Origin: Pseudomonadota bacterium
GTDB lineage: Bacteria; Pseudomonadota; Gammaproteobacteria; Acidithiobacillales; Acidithiobacillaceae
Direction of reading: 5' to 3'
NCBI GenBank assembly: GCA_021827445.1
Contig: JAKAVW010000005.1
Coordinates: 1 to 27,016, forward strand
Length of the DNA stretch: 27,016 bases
In this document: piece by piece, positions 15,757-23,369 of the stretch
Layout: every line of letters begins with the position of its first letter
Numbering within the stretch: position 1 is the first letter of the stretch
The notes under the pieces: model-generated
The model's database searches: none
What the model saw: only the letters and a program-made list of their open reading frames with translations
Told to the model about the DNA's origin: nothing
Position numbers and translations under genes: made by a program

Positions 15757-15861
15757 ACTAATACGGCGCCGGAGACCGTCCCTCGGATTTCCTTACTTTA
15801 TTTGTTTAAGTTTAACTGGTTCGCGCGTCATTTAGATTCGATGTGCGGGGTCTTGCGGGTA

Positions 15862-15877
15862 TGGCATAAACATTGCT
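15862..15877 (+). promoter_or_regulatory. Sigma-54 promoter for orf129-vnfENX
   Basis: TGGCATAAACATTGCT fits TGGCAC-N5-TTGCA with one mismatch in each box and exact GG-N10-GC spacing. The predicted start lies near 15888, about 29 bases before the orf129 ATG. Confidence 0.8.
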
Positions 15878-15916
15878 GAGCTTTGCACAACTGATGGTAA
15901 GAATAAGGAGCTGAAA

Positions 15917-16306
15917 ATGGAAAACCAGATCGCGCATGTTCCAGTTAGTCAGGCCGATGCCGGGGCTGTGGCGTGCAAGATTTGCACGATCCACCTCGAG
16001 CAACTGTGCTATCGGCGCGCATGGTGGTTTCGCGTTTTTCGGGAGGTGTTGGCGAGCGGCATCCGTATTTTCGCGCTGATATACGGCATCCGATCTGACC
16101 GACACCCCGTGCGTTCGCCCATGTGCTACCGTTGCTTGCGTTTCCGCAAGAATGCGTTAAAGGAACGGTCGGCGCTATTCAACTGGCTGGATGGCTACCT
16201 GAACCCCGTCTTTAATTTCCTCCGCGACTCCTTGCTGACCGCCGAGGAGAAGGCGTTAGCAAGAAGGCTGGCCGAGCGTGCGGCCGACCCGTCGTTTATC
16301 CCTTGA
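15917..16306 (+). CDS. Small Cys-rich protein of unknown function, first gene of the vnfENX operon
   Basis: A 129-residue protein that I do not recognise. It has a strong ribosome site (AAGGAG, about 7 bases before ATG) and its own sigma-54 promoter, so it is a genuine gene. Five cysteines are arranged as CKIC (residues 20-23), C31, and CYRC (70-73), a pattern suited to an Fe-S cluster or zinc. Between the pairs lies a fairly hydrophobic aromatic stretch (about 34-58, with WWFRVF and IFALIYGI). The C-terminal half is amphipathic helical (LFNWLDGYLNPVFNFLRDSLLTAEEKALARRLAE). It has no signal peptide. vnfE follows after 18 bases. A role in V-cofactor assembly or electron supply is suggested only by position. 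Confidence 0.8.
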   Translation: MENQIAHVPVSQADAGAVACKICTIHLEQLCYRRAWWFRVFREVLASGIRIFALIYGIRSDRHPVRSPMCYRCLRFRKNALKERSALFNWLDGYLNPVFNFLRDSLLTAEEKALARRLAERAADPSFIP

Positions 16307-16324
16307 AATCTCTGGAGCGTATTT

Positions 16325-17722
16325 ATGAACCCGAACGAAATTCAGGCATTGCTCGACGAACCCGCATGTAAACATAACAAGAAGGGCAAGACGGGTTGCG
16401 CCAAGTCAAAGCCGGGCGCAACCCAGGGAGGGTGTGCCTTCGATGGCGCGCAGATCGCGCTGCTGCCGATTGCCGACGTGGCGCATATCGTCCATGGTCC
16501 CATCGGGTGCGCCGGAAGCTCCTGGGATGCGCGCGGCACGCGCTCGTCCGGGCCCGACCTCTACCGGCTTGGCATGACCACCGACCTCACCGATATCGAC
16601 GTGGTGATGGGGCAGGGCGAAAAAAAATTGTTTCATGCCATCAAGCGCGCCATCGACCGCTACCATCCTGCGGCGGTATTCCTGTATTTGACCTGTGTCC
16701 CCGCATTGCAGGGCGACGACATCGATGCCGTGGCTCGAGCGGCGGTCAAGCGCTGGAACGTTCCCGTGGTGCCCGTGGATTGCGCCGGGTTCTATGGGAC
16801 CAAGAGTCTCGGCAACCGCATCGCGGGCGAGACCCTTTACCGGCATGTGATCGGCACGCGCGAACCGGAACCCGCGCCGCCGCATCCTGCGGGCATACGC
16901 ACGCGCGACATCAACCTGATCGGCGAATACAACATCGTCGGGGAGTTCTGGCAGGTCGCCCCCCTGTTCGACGAACTGGGCTTGCGCATCTTGTGCACGC
17001 TCTCGGGGGACGCGCGCTTTAGCGAGGTGCAGACCATGCATCGCGCCGAGGCCAATATGATCGTGTGTTCGAAGGCCATGCTGAACGTTGCCCGCAAGCT
17101 CAAGGAAGGCTATGGGACGCCGTTCTTCGAGGGAAGTTTTTACGGCATGGACGATACGTCGCAGGCGCTGCGCGACTTCGCCGTTGTGCTGAACGATCCT
17201 GATTTGCAAGCCCGGGCCGAGGCGCTGATCGAGCGCAAGGAGACGCGCACGATGGCGGCATTGATGCCATTGCAGGAACGGTTGAGGGGTAAGCGCGCGC
17301 TGATATTTTCCGGCGGAGTGAAGTCTTGGTCCATCGTGTCGGCTTTGCAGGACCTGGGCATGACGGTGGTCGCGACCGGGACGGAAAAATCCACGGAGGA
17401 GGACCGCGAACGCATCCGCAAGCTAATGGGCGAGGATGCACGCATGATCGACGACAACGACCAGAGCGCGCTGATGAAGACCTGCCGCGACTACGAAGTG
17501 GATATCCTGTTCGCGGGCGGGCGCTATTTGTACCCGGCGTTGAAATCCCGCATCCCGTTTCTGGACATCAACCACGAGCGCGATTTTGCGTATGCGGGGT
17601 ATGACGGCATCATCGAACTTGCAAAGCAGATTGCGCAGTCCATCGAGAATCCCATTTGGGAGCAGGTTCGCAAGGCGCCGCCGTGGCAGCGTCTCAGGGT
17701 GGCGCAGGCCGTCGGCGCGTGA
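16325..17722 (+). CDS. vnfE: VnfE, nitrogenase cofactor assembly scaffold alpha-like subunit
   Basis: A 465-residue NifD-like protein of the NifE/VnfE family. With VnfN it should form the alpha2beta2 scaffold on which the FeV-cofactor precursor is matured before transfer to VnfDK. Conserved Fe-S cysteines are at residues 37 (GGCAFDGAQ), 62 (HGPIGCAGSSWD) and 124 (YLTCVPALQGDDI), and the cofactor-pocket Cys is at 248 (AEANMIVCSKAM). The cofactor-site His of catalytic NifD is not conserved, as expected for a scaffold. The short N-terminal Cys/Lys-rich extension (CKHNKKGKTGCAKSK) is typical of NifE. GGAG lies 9 bases before ATG. The vnfN ATG lies 12 bases after its stop. VnfE rather than NifE is inferred from linkage to vnfDGK. 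Confidence 0.9.
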   Translation: MNPNEIQALLDEPACKHNKKGKTGCAKSKPGATQGGCAFDGAQIALLPIADVAHIVHGPIGCAGSSWDARGTRSSGPDLYRLGMTTDLTDIDVVMGQGEKKLFHAIKRAIDRYHPAAVFLYLTCVPALQGDDIDAVARAAVKRWNVPVVPVDCAGFYGTKSLGNRIAGETLYRHVIGTREPEPAPPHPAGIRTRDINLIGEYNIVGEFWQVAPLFDELGLRILCTLSGDARFSEVQTMHRAEANMIVCSKAMLNVARKLKEGYGTPFFEGSFYGMDDTSQALRDFAVVLNDPDLQARAEALIERKETRTMAALMPLQERLRGKRALIFSGGVKSWSIVSALQDLGMTVVATGTEKSTEEDRERIRKLMGEDARMIDDNDQSALMKTCRDYEVDILFAGGRYLYPALKSRIPFLDINHERDFAYAGYDGIIELAKQIAQSIENPIWEQVRKAPPWQRLRVAQAVGA

Positions 17723-17734
17723 ATGGGAGCAATC

Positions 17735-19123
17735 ATGAGCGAGATCGTATTTCCGGGTAAGCCGCTGACGGTCAATCCCATCAAGGTCAGCCAATCCATG
17801 GGGGCGGTGCTGGCCCTGCTGGGACTGGATCGGGCGCTGCCGTTGCAACATGGCGCACAAGGGTGCACCGCGTTCAACAAGGTGTTCTTCACCCGCCATT
17901 TCCGCGAACCCATCCCGCTGCAAACGACGGCCATGGACCAGGTGGTCACGGTGATCGGGGCAGACCAGAACGTAGTGGACGCCCTGAATACGGTAGCTGT
18001 CAATGATCGTCCGGAAATCGTCGGTCTGATGACGACCGGCTTAAGCGAGATGCAAGGGGCCGACATCCATCGCAGCATCAAGGAATTTCGCGCGGCGCAC
18101 CCTCAGCACGACAGCATGAGCATCGTCCCGGTCAACACGCCGGATACGCTGGGCAGCCTGGAAAGCGGTTATGCGCTGGCGCTGCAATCGATCATCTCGA
18201 CGCTGGTGCCGGAAGGACGCACAGCCGGACATCGCCCCAAGCAAGTCAACGTGCTGATGTCCTCGATGCTCACGCCGGGGGACGCGGAAGTCGTCCGCGA
18301 GTGGATCGAGGCCTTTGGTCTTCATCCCCTGTTGCTTCCCGATCTGGGCGGATCGTTGGACGGGCACCTCGACGATGGCGGTTACGCCACAATGACCAAG
18401 GGAGGTGTATCGCGCGATGCGATCGCCTCGATGGGGAAGTCGGCGGCCACATTGGTGATCGGGGCTTCGCTCTGCACCGCTGCCGATACGTTGAAGGCGC
18501 TCACGGACGTGCCGGATTACCGCTTCGACGGCTTGATGGGGCTGGAAGCTTGCGACGCGTTCACGCAGACGCTAGCGGACATTGCGGTGTGCCCCGTGCC
18601 CGCCGGGATCGGACGCCAACGGTTGCAATTGCTGGATGCCATGGTGGATACGCATTTTGTCGTCGGGGCGGGGCGCGTCGCCATCGCGGGCGACGCCGAT
18701 CACCTGGGTATGCTTACGCAATTTCTGGCCGGCGTCGGGTGCAAGCTCACTGCGGCGGTCGCATCTTCGAGAGCCGCGATTCTGGAGCGGTTGCCGCTTG
18801 CGAGCGTCGCCGTGGGCGACATGGAAGACCTGGAAGATGTGGTGCAGGAACATGGCGCCGACGTGCTCGTCGGCAACTCGCACGCGACACAAAGCGCGAA
18901 ACGGTTAGCCATTCCCCTGCTGCGCGCAGGTTTCCCGCAGTACGATTGGTATGGCGGCTATGCGCGCCCGTGGGTGGGGTATCGCGGCAGCCGCCAGATT
19001 CTCTTCGATCTCGCCAACCTCTTTGCTGCGGCGCGCAAGGAGATCGAGCCCCATCGTTCGCTTTATTGGCAAGGCACCGAGCGCGAGATGGCATCGCAGC
19101 ACACCCCGGATATCGTTCTGTAA
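17735..19123 (+). CDS. vnfN: VnfN, nitrogenase cofactor assembly scaffold beta-like subunit
   Basis: A 462-residue NifK-like protein of the NifN/VnfN family, partner of VnfE. The family opening is clear: LTVNPIKVSQSMGAVLALLG, then PLQHGAQGCTAFNKVFFTRHFREPIPLQTTAMDQ with a conserved Cys at residue 44. Later landmarks are IVPVNTPDTLGSLESGY and the C-terminal FPQYDWYGGYARPWVGYRG. I use the ATG at 17735, which is preceded by GGGAGC. An in-frame ATG at 17723 touches the vnfE stop and has no ribosome site. It reads through to vnfX after 18 bases. Assignment to NifN/VnfN is firm, and vnf specificity comes from context. Confidence 0.9.
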   Translation: MSEIVFPGKPLTVNPIKVSQSMGAVLALLGLDRALPLQHGAQGCTAFNKVFFTRHFREPIPLQTTAMDQVVTVIGADQNVVDALNTVAVNDRPEIVGLMTTGLSEMQGADIHRSIKEFRAAHPQHDSMSIVPVNTPDTLGSLESGYALALQSIISTLVPEGRTAGHRPKQVNVLMSSMLTPGDAEVVREWIEAFGLHPLLLPDLGGSLDGHLDDGGYATMTKGGVSRDAIASMGKSAATLVIGASLCTAADTLKALTDVPDYRFDGLMGLEACDAFTQTLADIAVCPVPAGIGRQRLQLLDAMVDTHFVVGAGRVAIAGDADHLGMLTQFLAGVGCKLTAAVASSRAAILERLPLASVAVGDMEDLEDVVQEHGADVLVGNSHATQSAKRLAIPLLRAGFPQYDWYGGYARPWVGYRGSRQILFDLANLFAAARKEIEPHRSLYWQGTEREMASQHTPDIVL

Positions 19124-19141
19124 TCGTAAAAGGAGCTTCCC

Positions 19142-19714
19142 ATGTTGCGTGTCGCATTTGCATCTTCCGACCAGGAAAAAGTGGACCTGCATTTCGGCGC
19201 GTCCGAGCGCATCGTGGTCTATGACGTGTCTCCCGGCAAGGCGGAACTGGTCGGCATCGGCGAATTCGCCAAGGCGGAGATGAAAGGCGTCAACAAACAC
19301 CATGGCTTGGCAGAAGACCAGCAGGGCATCATTCCGGCCAACCTGTTGCGCACGGTGCGCATCGCCTTGAAGCCGCTGGCAAAAACGTCGAACGAATTCC
19401 AGAAGGCAATCCAGGAACAGTTACGCACCTTTGCGCCATCACCGGATGAAGTCGGGCCGCCGTCGGACAAAGCGCCCGAGGACAAGGTGGTCGCCAAGCT
19501 GGAATTCCTGAAGGGGTGCAGCGCGGTCTATGCGGCGTCCATCGGCGCTTCTTCCATCAAGCGCCTGATGGCGATGAGCGTACAACCCGTCATCGTGGAT
19601 AACGGCCGCCCGATACCCGACCTGCTCAACGAGATCAGCCTGGCGCTGCATACGCGCGATGTCGCCTGGGTTGAACGCGCGCGCCAAGCTGTAGAAATCC
19701 CCGAACCGCTTTGA
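19142..19714 (+). CDS. vnfX: VnfX, NifX-family cofactor carrier
   Basis: A 190-residue protein of the NifX/NafY cofactor-binding family. It begins LRVAFASSDQEKVDLHFGASERIVVYDV, the usual first strands and FG.S loop. The second half of the domain is DKVVAKLEFLKGCSAVYAASIGASSIKRLMAMSVQPVIVDN. A central segment of about 50 residues (PLAKTSNEFQKAIQEQLRTFAPSP) makes it longer than typical NifX (about 150-160). Azotobacter VnfX, encoded in the same vnfENX order, binds NifB-co and a vanadium-iron precursor, and the same job is inferred here. AAAAGGAG precedes the ATG. It is the last clear gene before an ambiguous region ahead of vnfH. Confidence 0.88.
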   Translation: MLRVAFASSDQEKVDLHFGASERIVVYDVSPGKAELVGIGEFAKAEMKGVNKHHGLAEDQQGIIPANLLRTVRIALKPLAKTSNEFQKAIQEQLRTFAPSPDEVGPPSDKAPEDKVVAKLEFLKGCSAVYAASIGASSIKRLMAMSVQPVIVDNGRPIPDLLNEISLALHTRDVAWVERARQAVEIPEPL

Positions 19715-19732
19715 GGCCATAACAGAGGAAGA

Positions 19733-19993
19733 GTGGACAGCGCCCCATTGAGCCATGACTGATTCGGAGTTGCCGTCTCCCCGTAAGGCGGAGGTGCTTA
19801 ATCTGGAGCCGTTCCAATTCTCCAATAATCTTCCGCTAACGTGGCGCGTCTCGGAAGCTGGAAAGAATCCCTGGCAGCGCTGCGCAAAGTTGAAGAGCTG
19901 GATGCGGAAGGCAAATTGGATACGGGCCGGTTGCGCGAAACGATTCCGCATCCTTACGAAGATGCCGGCATGGTGTTCCCGAAGGATTTATAA
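19733..19993 (+). pseudogene. Possible small frameshifted gene between vnfX and vnfH
   Basis: A ribosome site (GAGGAAGAG) stands before GTG 19733, whose frame gives MDSAPLSHD and then a TGA. Shifting by one base continues protein-like sequence (DSELPSPRKAEVLNLEPFQF). After another shift near 19835 a third piece in the original frame reads NVARLGSWKESLAALRKVEE, then DAEGKLDTGRLRETIPHPYE and DAGMVFPKDL, before TAA at 19991. The last part looks like real coding sequence. Either two small indels have broken a gene of about 85 residues, or a 50-residue protein starts at GTG 19841 without a ribosome site. No family was recognised. The remaining bases to the vnfH promoter (19994-20150) hold no gene. 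Confidence 0.35.
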
Positions 19994-20150
19994 CGCCATA
20001 TTTCACGCGCACATTTTCGAACATCTGGATTCAAATTGCACTTGCGGGAACATGGGTTACGGGGTACGAAATCAGTCCGGATTTTATGGCTCCGTTCCGA
20101 AGTCAGAATCAACAAGGCATTAGAAAAAAGTCAAGCGCACGGGGGCATTC

Positions 20151-20166
20151 TGGCATGCACCTTGCG
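20151..20166 (+). promoter_or_regulatory. Sigma-54 promoter of vnfH
   Basis: TGGCATGCACCTTGCG matches TGGCAC-N5-TTGCA with correct GG-N10-GC spacing. The predicted start lies near 20177, about 40 bases before the vnfH GTG. Upstream, GAACATGGGTTAC (from about 20047) and GGGGTACGAA (from about 20062) are at best weak relatives of the GTAC-N6-GAAC dyad. Confidence 0.8.
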
Positions 20167-20216
20167 ATAGGTAAATTGGCGCCAGCTATATTTCGATTAA
20201 ACATGGAGAACATATC

Positions 20217-21089
20217 GTGAGCAAACTACGTCAAATCGCCTTTTACGGCAAAGGTGGGATCGGTAAATCCACCACTTCTCAAAACACATTGGCAGCCCTG
20301 GCCGAAATGGGGCAGAAAATTCTAATCGTCGGCTGCGATCCCAAGGCCGACTCCACCCGCCTGATCCTGCACGCCAAGGCGCAGGACACGGTGCTGTCGC
20401 TTTCTGCCGAAGCCGGTTCCGTGGAAGACTTGGAACTCGAAGACGTGATGAAGACCGGCTTCAAGAACATCAAGTGCGTTGAATCCGGCGGCCCCGAGCC
20501 GGGCGTCGGTTGCGCCGGGCGTGGCGTGATCACCTCCATCAACTTCCTGGAGGAAAATGGTGCCTATGACGGCGTCGATTACGTCTCCTACGACGTGTTG
20601 GGCGACGTGGTGTGCGGCGGATTCGCGATGCCTATTCGTGAAAACAAGGCGCAGGAAATCTACATCGTCATGTCTGGCGAAATGATGGCCATGTATGCCG
20701 CCAACAACATCTCCAAGGGTATTCTCAAGTACGCCAATTCGGGCGGCGTGCGTCTGGGCGGGCTGGTGTGTAACGAACGCCAGACCGACAAGGAACTGGA
20801 ATTGGCGGAAGCCCTGGCCGGCAAGCTGGGTACCAAGCTCATTCACTTCGTGCCCCGCGACAACATCGTGCAGCATGCGGAATTGCGCCGCATGACGGTT
20901 CTGGAATACGACCCCGAATGCAAGCAAGCCCAGGAATACCGCCAGCTCGCCAACAAGGTGCACAATAATGCGGGCAAGGGCGTGATCCCGACCCCCATCA
21001 CGATGGAAGAGCTGGAAGACCTGCTGATGGAATTCGGCATCATGTCCAGGGAAGACGCGTCCATTATCGGCAAGGCCAAGGCCGTCTGA
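20217..21089 (+). CDS. vnfH: VnfH, vanadium nitrogenase Fe protein (dinitrogenase reductase)
   Basis: A 290-residue ATP-dependent electron donor to VnfDGK, the same length as known VnfH. Walker A is GKGGIGKST (residues 11-19). The 4Fe-4S cluster ligands are Cys99 (PGVGCAGRGV) and Cys133 (DVVCGGFAMP), and Arg102 is the usual ADP-ribosylation position. The start is GTG: the only nearby ATG (20203) terminates after five codons, and GGAG lies 9 bases before the GTG. It has its own sigma-54 promoter and is followed by a strong terminator, so it forms a single-gene transcript. A NifH-type Fe protein is certain. The vnf assignment rests on context, since NifH and VnfH are very alike. No ferredoxin gene follows, unlike the vnfH-fd pair of Azotobacter. 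Confidence 0.93.
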   Translation: MSKLRQIAFYGKGGIGKSTTSQNTLAALAEMGQKILIVGCDPKADSTRLILHAKAQDTVLSLSAEAGSVEDLELEDVMKTGFKNIKCVESGGPEPGVGCAGRGVITSINFLEENGAYDGVDYVSYDVLGDVVCGGFAMPIRENKAQEIYIVMSGEMMAMYAANNISKGILKYANSGGVRLGGLVCNERQTDKELELAEALAGKLGTKLIHFVPRDNIVQHAELRRMTVLEYDPECKQAQEYRQLANKVHNNAGKGVIPTPITMEELEDLLMEFGIMSREDASIIGKAKAV

Positions 21090-21112
21090 TCCGGTTCGTT
21101 CCTGTTCGACCG

Positions 21113-21145
21113 AAGCCCGCTTACCTGGCGGGCTTTGTCTTTTTG
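21113..21145 (+). terminator. Rho-independent terminator after vnfH
   Basis: The stem AAGCCCGC (21113-21120) pairs with GCGGGCTT (21128-21135) across a 7-base loop and is followed by a T-rich run (TGTCTTTTT). It lies 24 bases after the vnfH stop and separates vnfH from vnfDGK. Confidence 0.85.
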
Positions 21146-21262
21146 GAGTTCCGATATGGCAATGATGATCAATGGCGATCCGCGCTGTCTTGCCGAGTGC
21201 GCCTCCGGCTGTATTTTCCCGTTATAGTGCGATGCACGTGCGCGAACATCGCATACGAATTC

Positions 21263-21276
21263 GTACCTGTCCGAAC
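21263..21276 (+). promoter_or_regulatory. Candidate VnfA binding site upstream of vnfDGK
   Basis: GTACCTGTCCGAAC fits GTAC-N6-GAAC and shares GTACC and GAAC with a site described upstream of Azotobacter vnf operons. It overlaps a 12-bp palindrome, TACGAATTCGTA (21254-21265). The distance to the -24 box at 21448 is about 170 bases. Confidence 0.6.
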
Positions 21277-21372
21277 AGCGCAAAAAGCGATTTACGGTAT
21301 CTTGAAATTCGCTGAAGAATAATTTTTTCCGCGAACCGAAAATAGACGAAACAAATCTGCGGCGCAAATTCG

Positions 21373-21385
21373 CAACGATTTGAAA
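21373..21385 (-). promoter_or_regulatory. Possible IHF site between VnfA site and vnfD promoter
   Basis: CAACGATTTGAAA matches the reverse of the IHF consensus (YAA-N4-TTGATW) with one mismatch, and lies in an A+T-rich stretch between enhancer and sigma-54 promoter, where a DNA bend is commonly needed. The rest of 21146-21548 contains no gene. Confidence 0.3.
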
Positions 21386-21447
21386 AATATGGTTGTTGTT
21401 CGGCAGCAGCGCGGTGGTAGAAAAGCCGCACGAGGTTCGAAAGATTT

Positions 21448-21463
21448 TGGCACGAAAACTGCT
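21448..21463 (+). promoter_or_regulatory. Sigma-54 promoter of vnfDGK
   Basis: TGGCACGAAAACTGCT has a perfect -24 box and GG-N10-GC spacing. The -12 box CTGCT differs at its first base. The predicted start lies near 21474, giving a leader of about 75 bases before the vnfD ATG. This also rules out an in-frame upstream start at 21393. Confidence 0.8.
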
Positions 21464-21548
21464 AAATAGAGAATGCCTACCCAAATTTCAGGCTGTGACT
21501 AATTCAGGTCCTGTCGGATGCCAGGACAGCATACAAGGAGAGAACAAA

Positions 21549-22973
21549 ATGCCAATGGTTTTGCTCAACTGCGACAAAGATATTCCTGAACGCCAGAAAC
21601 ATATCTACTTGAAGGCGCCGAACGAAAGCACGCGCGAATTCTTGCCCATCGCCAATGCTGCCACGATACCCGGTACGCTATCGGAACGCGGCTGCGCGTT
21701 CTGCGGCGCGAAGCTCGTGATCGGCGGCGTGCTGAAGGACACCATCCAGATGATCCACGGCCCGATCGGCTGCGCCTACGATACCTGGCATACGAAGCGC
21801 TACCCGACCGACAATGGCCACTTCAACATGAAATACGTATGGTCCACCGACATGAAGGAAAGCCACGTCGTGTTCGGCGGCGAGAAGCGCCTGGAAAAAA
21901 GCATCAACGAAGCGTTCGACGAAATGCCCGAGATCAAGCGCATGATCGTTTATACCACCTGCCCGACTGCGCTGATCGGCGACGACATTAAGGCGGTATC
22001 GAAAAAGGTGATGAGCGAACGGCCTGAGGTGGACATCTTCACCGTCGAGTGCCCGGGTTTCGCTGGCGTGTCCCAGTCCAAGGGACACCACGTGCTCAAT
22101 ATCGGTTGGATCAACGAGAAGGTGGACACGCTGGAAAAGGAGATCACCAGCGAATACACCATGAACTTCATCGGCGACTTCAACATCCAGGGCGACACCC
22201 AGTTGTTGCAAACCTACTGGGACAAGCTCGGCATCCAGGTCGTTTCGCACTTCACCGGCAACGGCACCTACGACGACCTGCGCTGCATGCAGCAGGCCAA
22301 GCTCAACGTGGTGAACTGCGCGCGTTCGTCTGGCTACATCGCCAACGAACTGAAGAAGCGCTACGGCATCCCGCGCTTGGACATCGACTCCTGGGGCTTC
22401 AGCTATATGGAAGAAGGCGTCCGCAAGATCTGCGCCTTCTTCGGCATCGAGGAGCGCGGCGAGCAGCTTATTGCCGAAGAACGTGCCAAGTGGAAACCCA
22501 AGCTGGACTGGTACAAGGAGCGCCTGAAGGGCAAGAAGATGGCGATCTGGACCGGCGGCCCGCGTTTGTGGCACTGGACCAAATCGGTCGAGAACGACCT
22601 CGGCATCGAAGTGGTGGCGATGTCCTCCAAGTTCGGTCACGAGGAAGACTTCGAGAAGGTCATCGCGCGCGGACGCGAAGGCACCTACTACATCGACGAC
22701 GGCAATGAACTGGAGTTCTTCGAGATCATCGACCTCGTCAAGCCGGATGTGATTTTTACCGGCCCGCGTGTCGGGGAGTTGGTCAAAAAGATGCACATTC
22801 CCTACATCAACGGCCACGGCTACCACAACGGCCCATACATGGGATTCGAGGGATTCGTGAACCTCGCGCGCGACACGTACAACGCCATCTACAACCCCTT
22901 GCGCCACCTGGCCGCAGTGGATATCCGCGAAGGCGCGGTGGACAGCAATCTGCTCTTCAGGGAGGCCGTGTAA
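21549..22973 (+). CDS. vnfD: VnfD, vanadium nitrogenase alpha subunit
   Basis: The 474-residue catalytic alpha chain that holds the FeV-cofactor. P-cluster ligands are Cys49 (ERGCAFCGAK), Cys75 (GPIGCAYDTW) and Cys138 (TTCPTALIGDD). Cofactor ligands are Cys257 (NVVNCARSSGY) and His423 (NGHGYHNGPYMG). Gln176 and His180 (SQSKGHHV) line the active site. The loop TGGPRLWHW at residues 335-343 is the carbonate-binding loop of V-nitrogenase, where NifD has a different sequence. The N-terminus MPMVLLNCDKDIPERQKHIY is VnfD-like and unlike AnfD. The start ATG 21549 has AAGGAG upstream and lies downstream of the sigma-54 promoter. The stop overlaps the vnfG start (TAATG). The protein is intact, and the residue numbers equal those of Azotobacter VnfD as I recall them. 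Confidence 0.97.
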   Translation: MPMVLLNCDKDIPERQKHIYLKAPNESTREFLPIANAATIPGTLSERGCAFCGAKLVIGGVLKDTIQMIHGPIGCAYDTWHTKRYPTDNGHFNMKYVWSTDMKESHVVFGGEKRLEKSINEAFDEMPEIKRMIVYTTCPTALIGDDIKAVSKKVMSERPEVDIFTVECPGFAGVSQSKGHHVLNIGWINEKVDTLEKEITSEYTMNFIGDFNIQGDTQLLQTYWDKLGIQVVSHFTGNGTYDDLRCMQQAKLNVVNCARSSGYIANELKKRYGIPRLDIDSWGFSYMEEGVRKICAFFGIEERGEQLIAEERAKWKPKLDWYKERLKGKKMAIWTGGPRLWHWTKSVENDLGIEVVAMSSKFGHEEDFEKVIARGREGTYYIDDGNELEFFEIIDLVKPDVIFTGPRVGELVKKMHIPYINGHGYHNGPYMGFEGFVNLARDTYNAIYNPLRHLAAVDIREGAVDSNLLFREAV

Positions 22974-23326
22974 TGATGACCTCCGTGCTGAGCAGCAAAG
23001 TGGACGAGCTCTACCATTACGTGCAGGAACGCTTCCTGTGGCAGTTTTACTCGCGCACGTGGGACCGCACCGAGAACATCGACGGTATCGTCGCGGAAGG
23101 AACCTGCATCCTCCTCGGGGAAGCGACCAAGCGCGATACGCCGACCGAGCGGTTACTGGCCGTCGAAGCGAAGGTCATGGTGGACGACTTTCATGCGCGC
23201 TTCCCATGGCTTAAGGACGCCACGGCCGAGGAAGTCCGCGTGCTGATGAGCGGGCTGCGTGAAAAACTGACCGACGTTGCGATCACTAGCTCAAAAAACC
23301 ACGAACTCAACCATACCTTGTATTGA
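22973..23326 (+). CDS. vnfG: VnfG, vanadium nitrogenase delta subunit
   Basis: A 117-residue helical protein, close to the roughly 113 residues of known VnfG. Delta subunits occur only in the alternative (V and Fe-only) nitrogenases, so this gene alone excludes a Mo-nitrogenase operon. Readable segments are LYHYVQERFLWQFYSRTWDRTENI and MVDDFHARFPWLKD, followed by a conserved-looking TSSKNHELNHTLY tail. The start ATG (22973, with a second ATG at 22976) overlaps the vnfD stop by one base, so coupled translation is likely. vnfK follows after 43 bases with its own ribosome site. It is needed for the assembled alpha2beta2delta2 enzyme. Confidence 0.93.
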   Translation: MMTSVLSSKVDELYHYVQERFLWQFYSRTWDRTENIDGIVAEGTCILLGEATKRDTPTERLLAVEAKVMVDDFHARFPWLKDATAEEVRVLMSGLREKLTDVAITSSKNHELNHTLY

Positions 23327-23369
23327 GCGGAATAGTGGATTTGGAAAATTTTAGGAAAGGATTATTATC

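Noticed and set aside
21393..21548. Upstream extension of vnfD with a 52-residue N-terminal leader
   Set aside because: The extension runs through the sigma-54 promoter. AAGGAG directly before ATG 21549 and the VnfD N-terminus MPMVLL fix the start.
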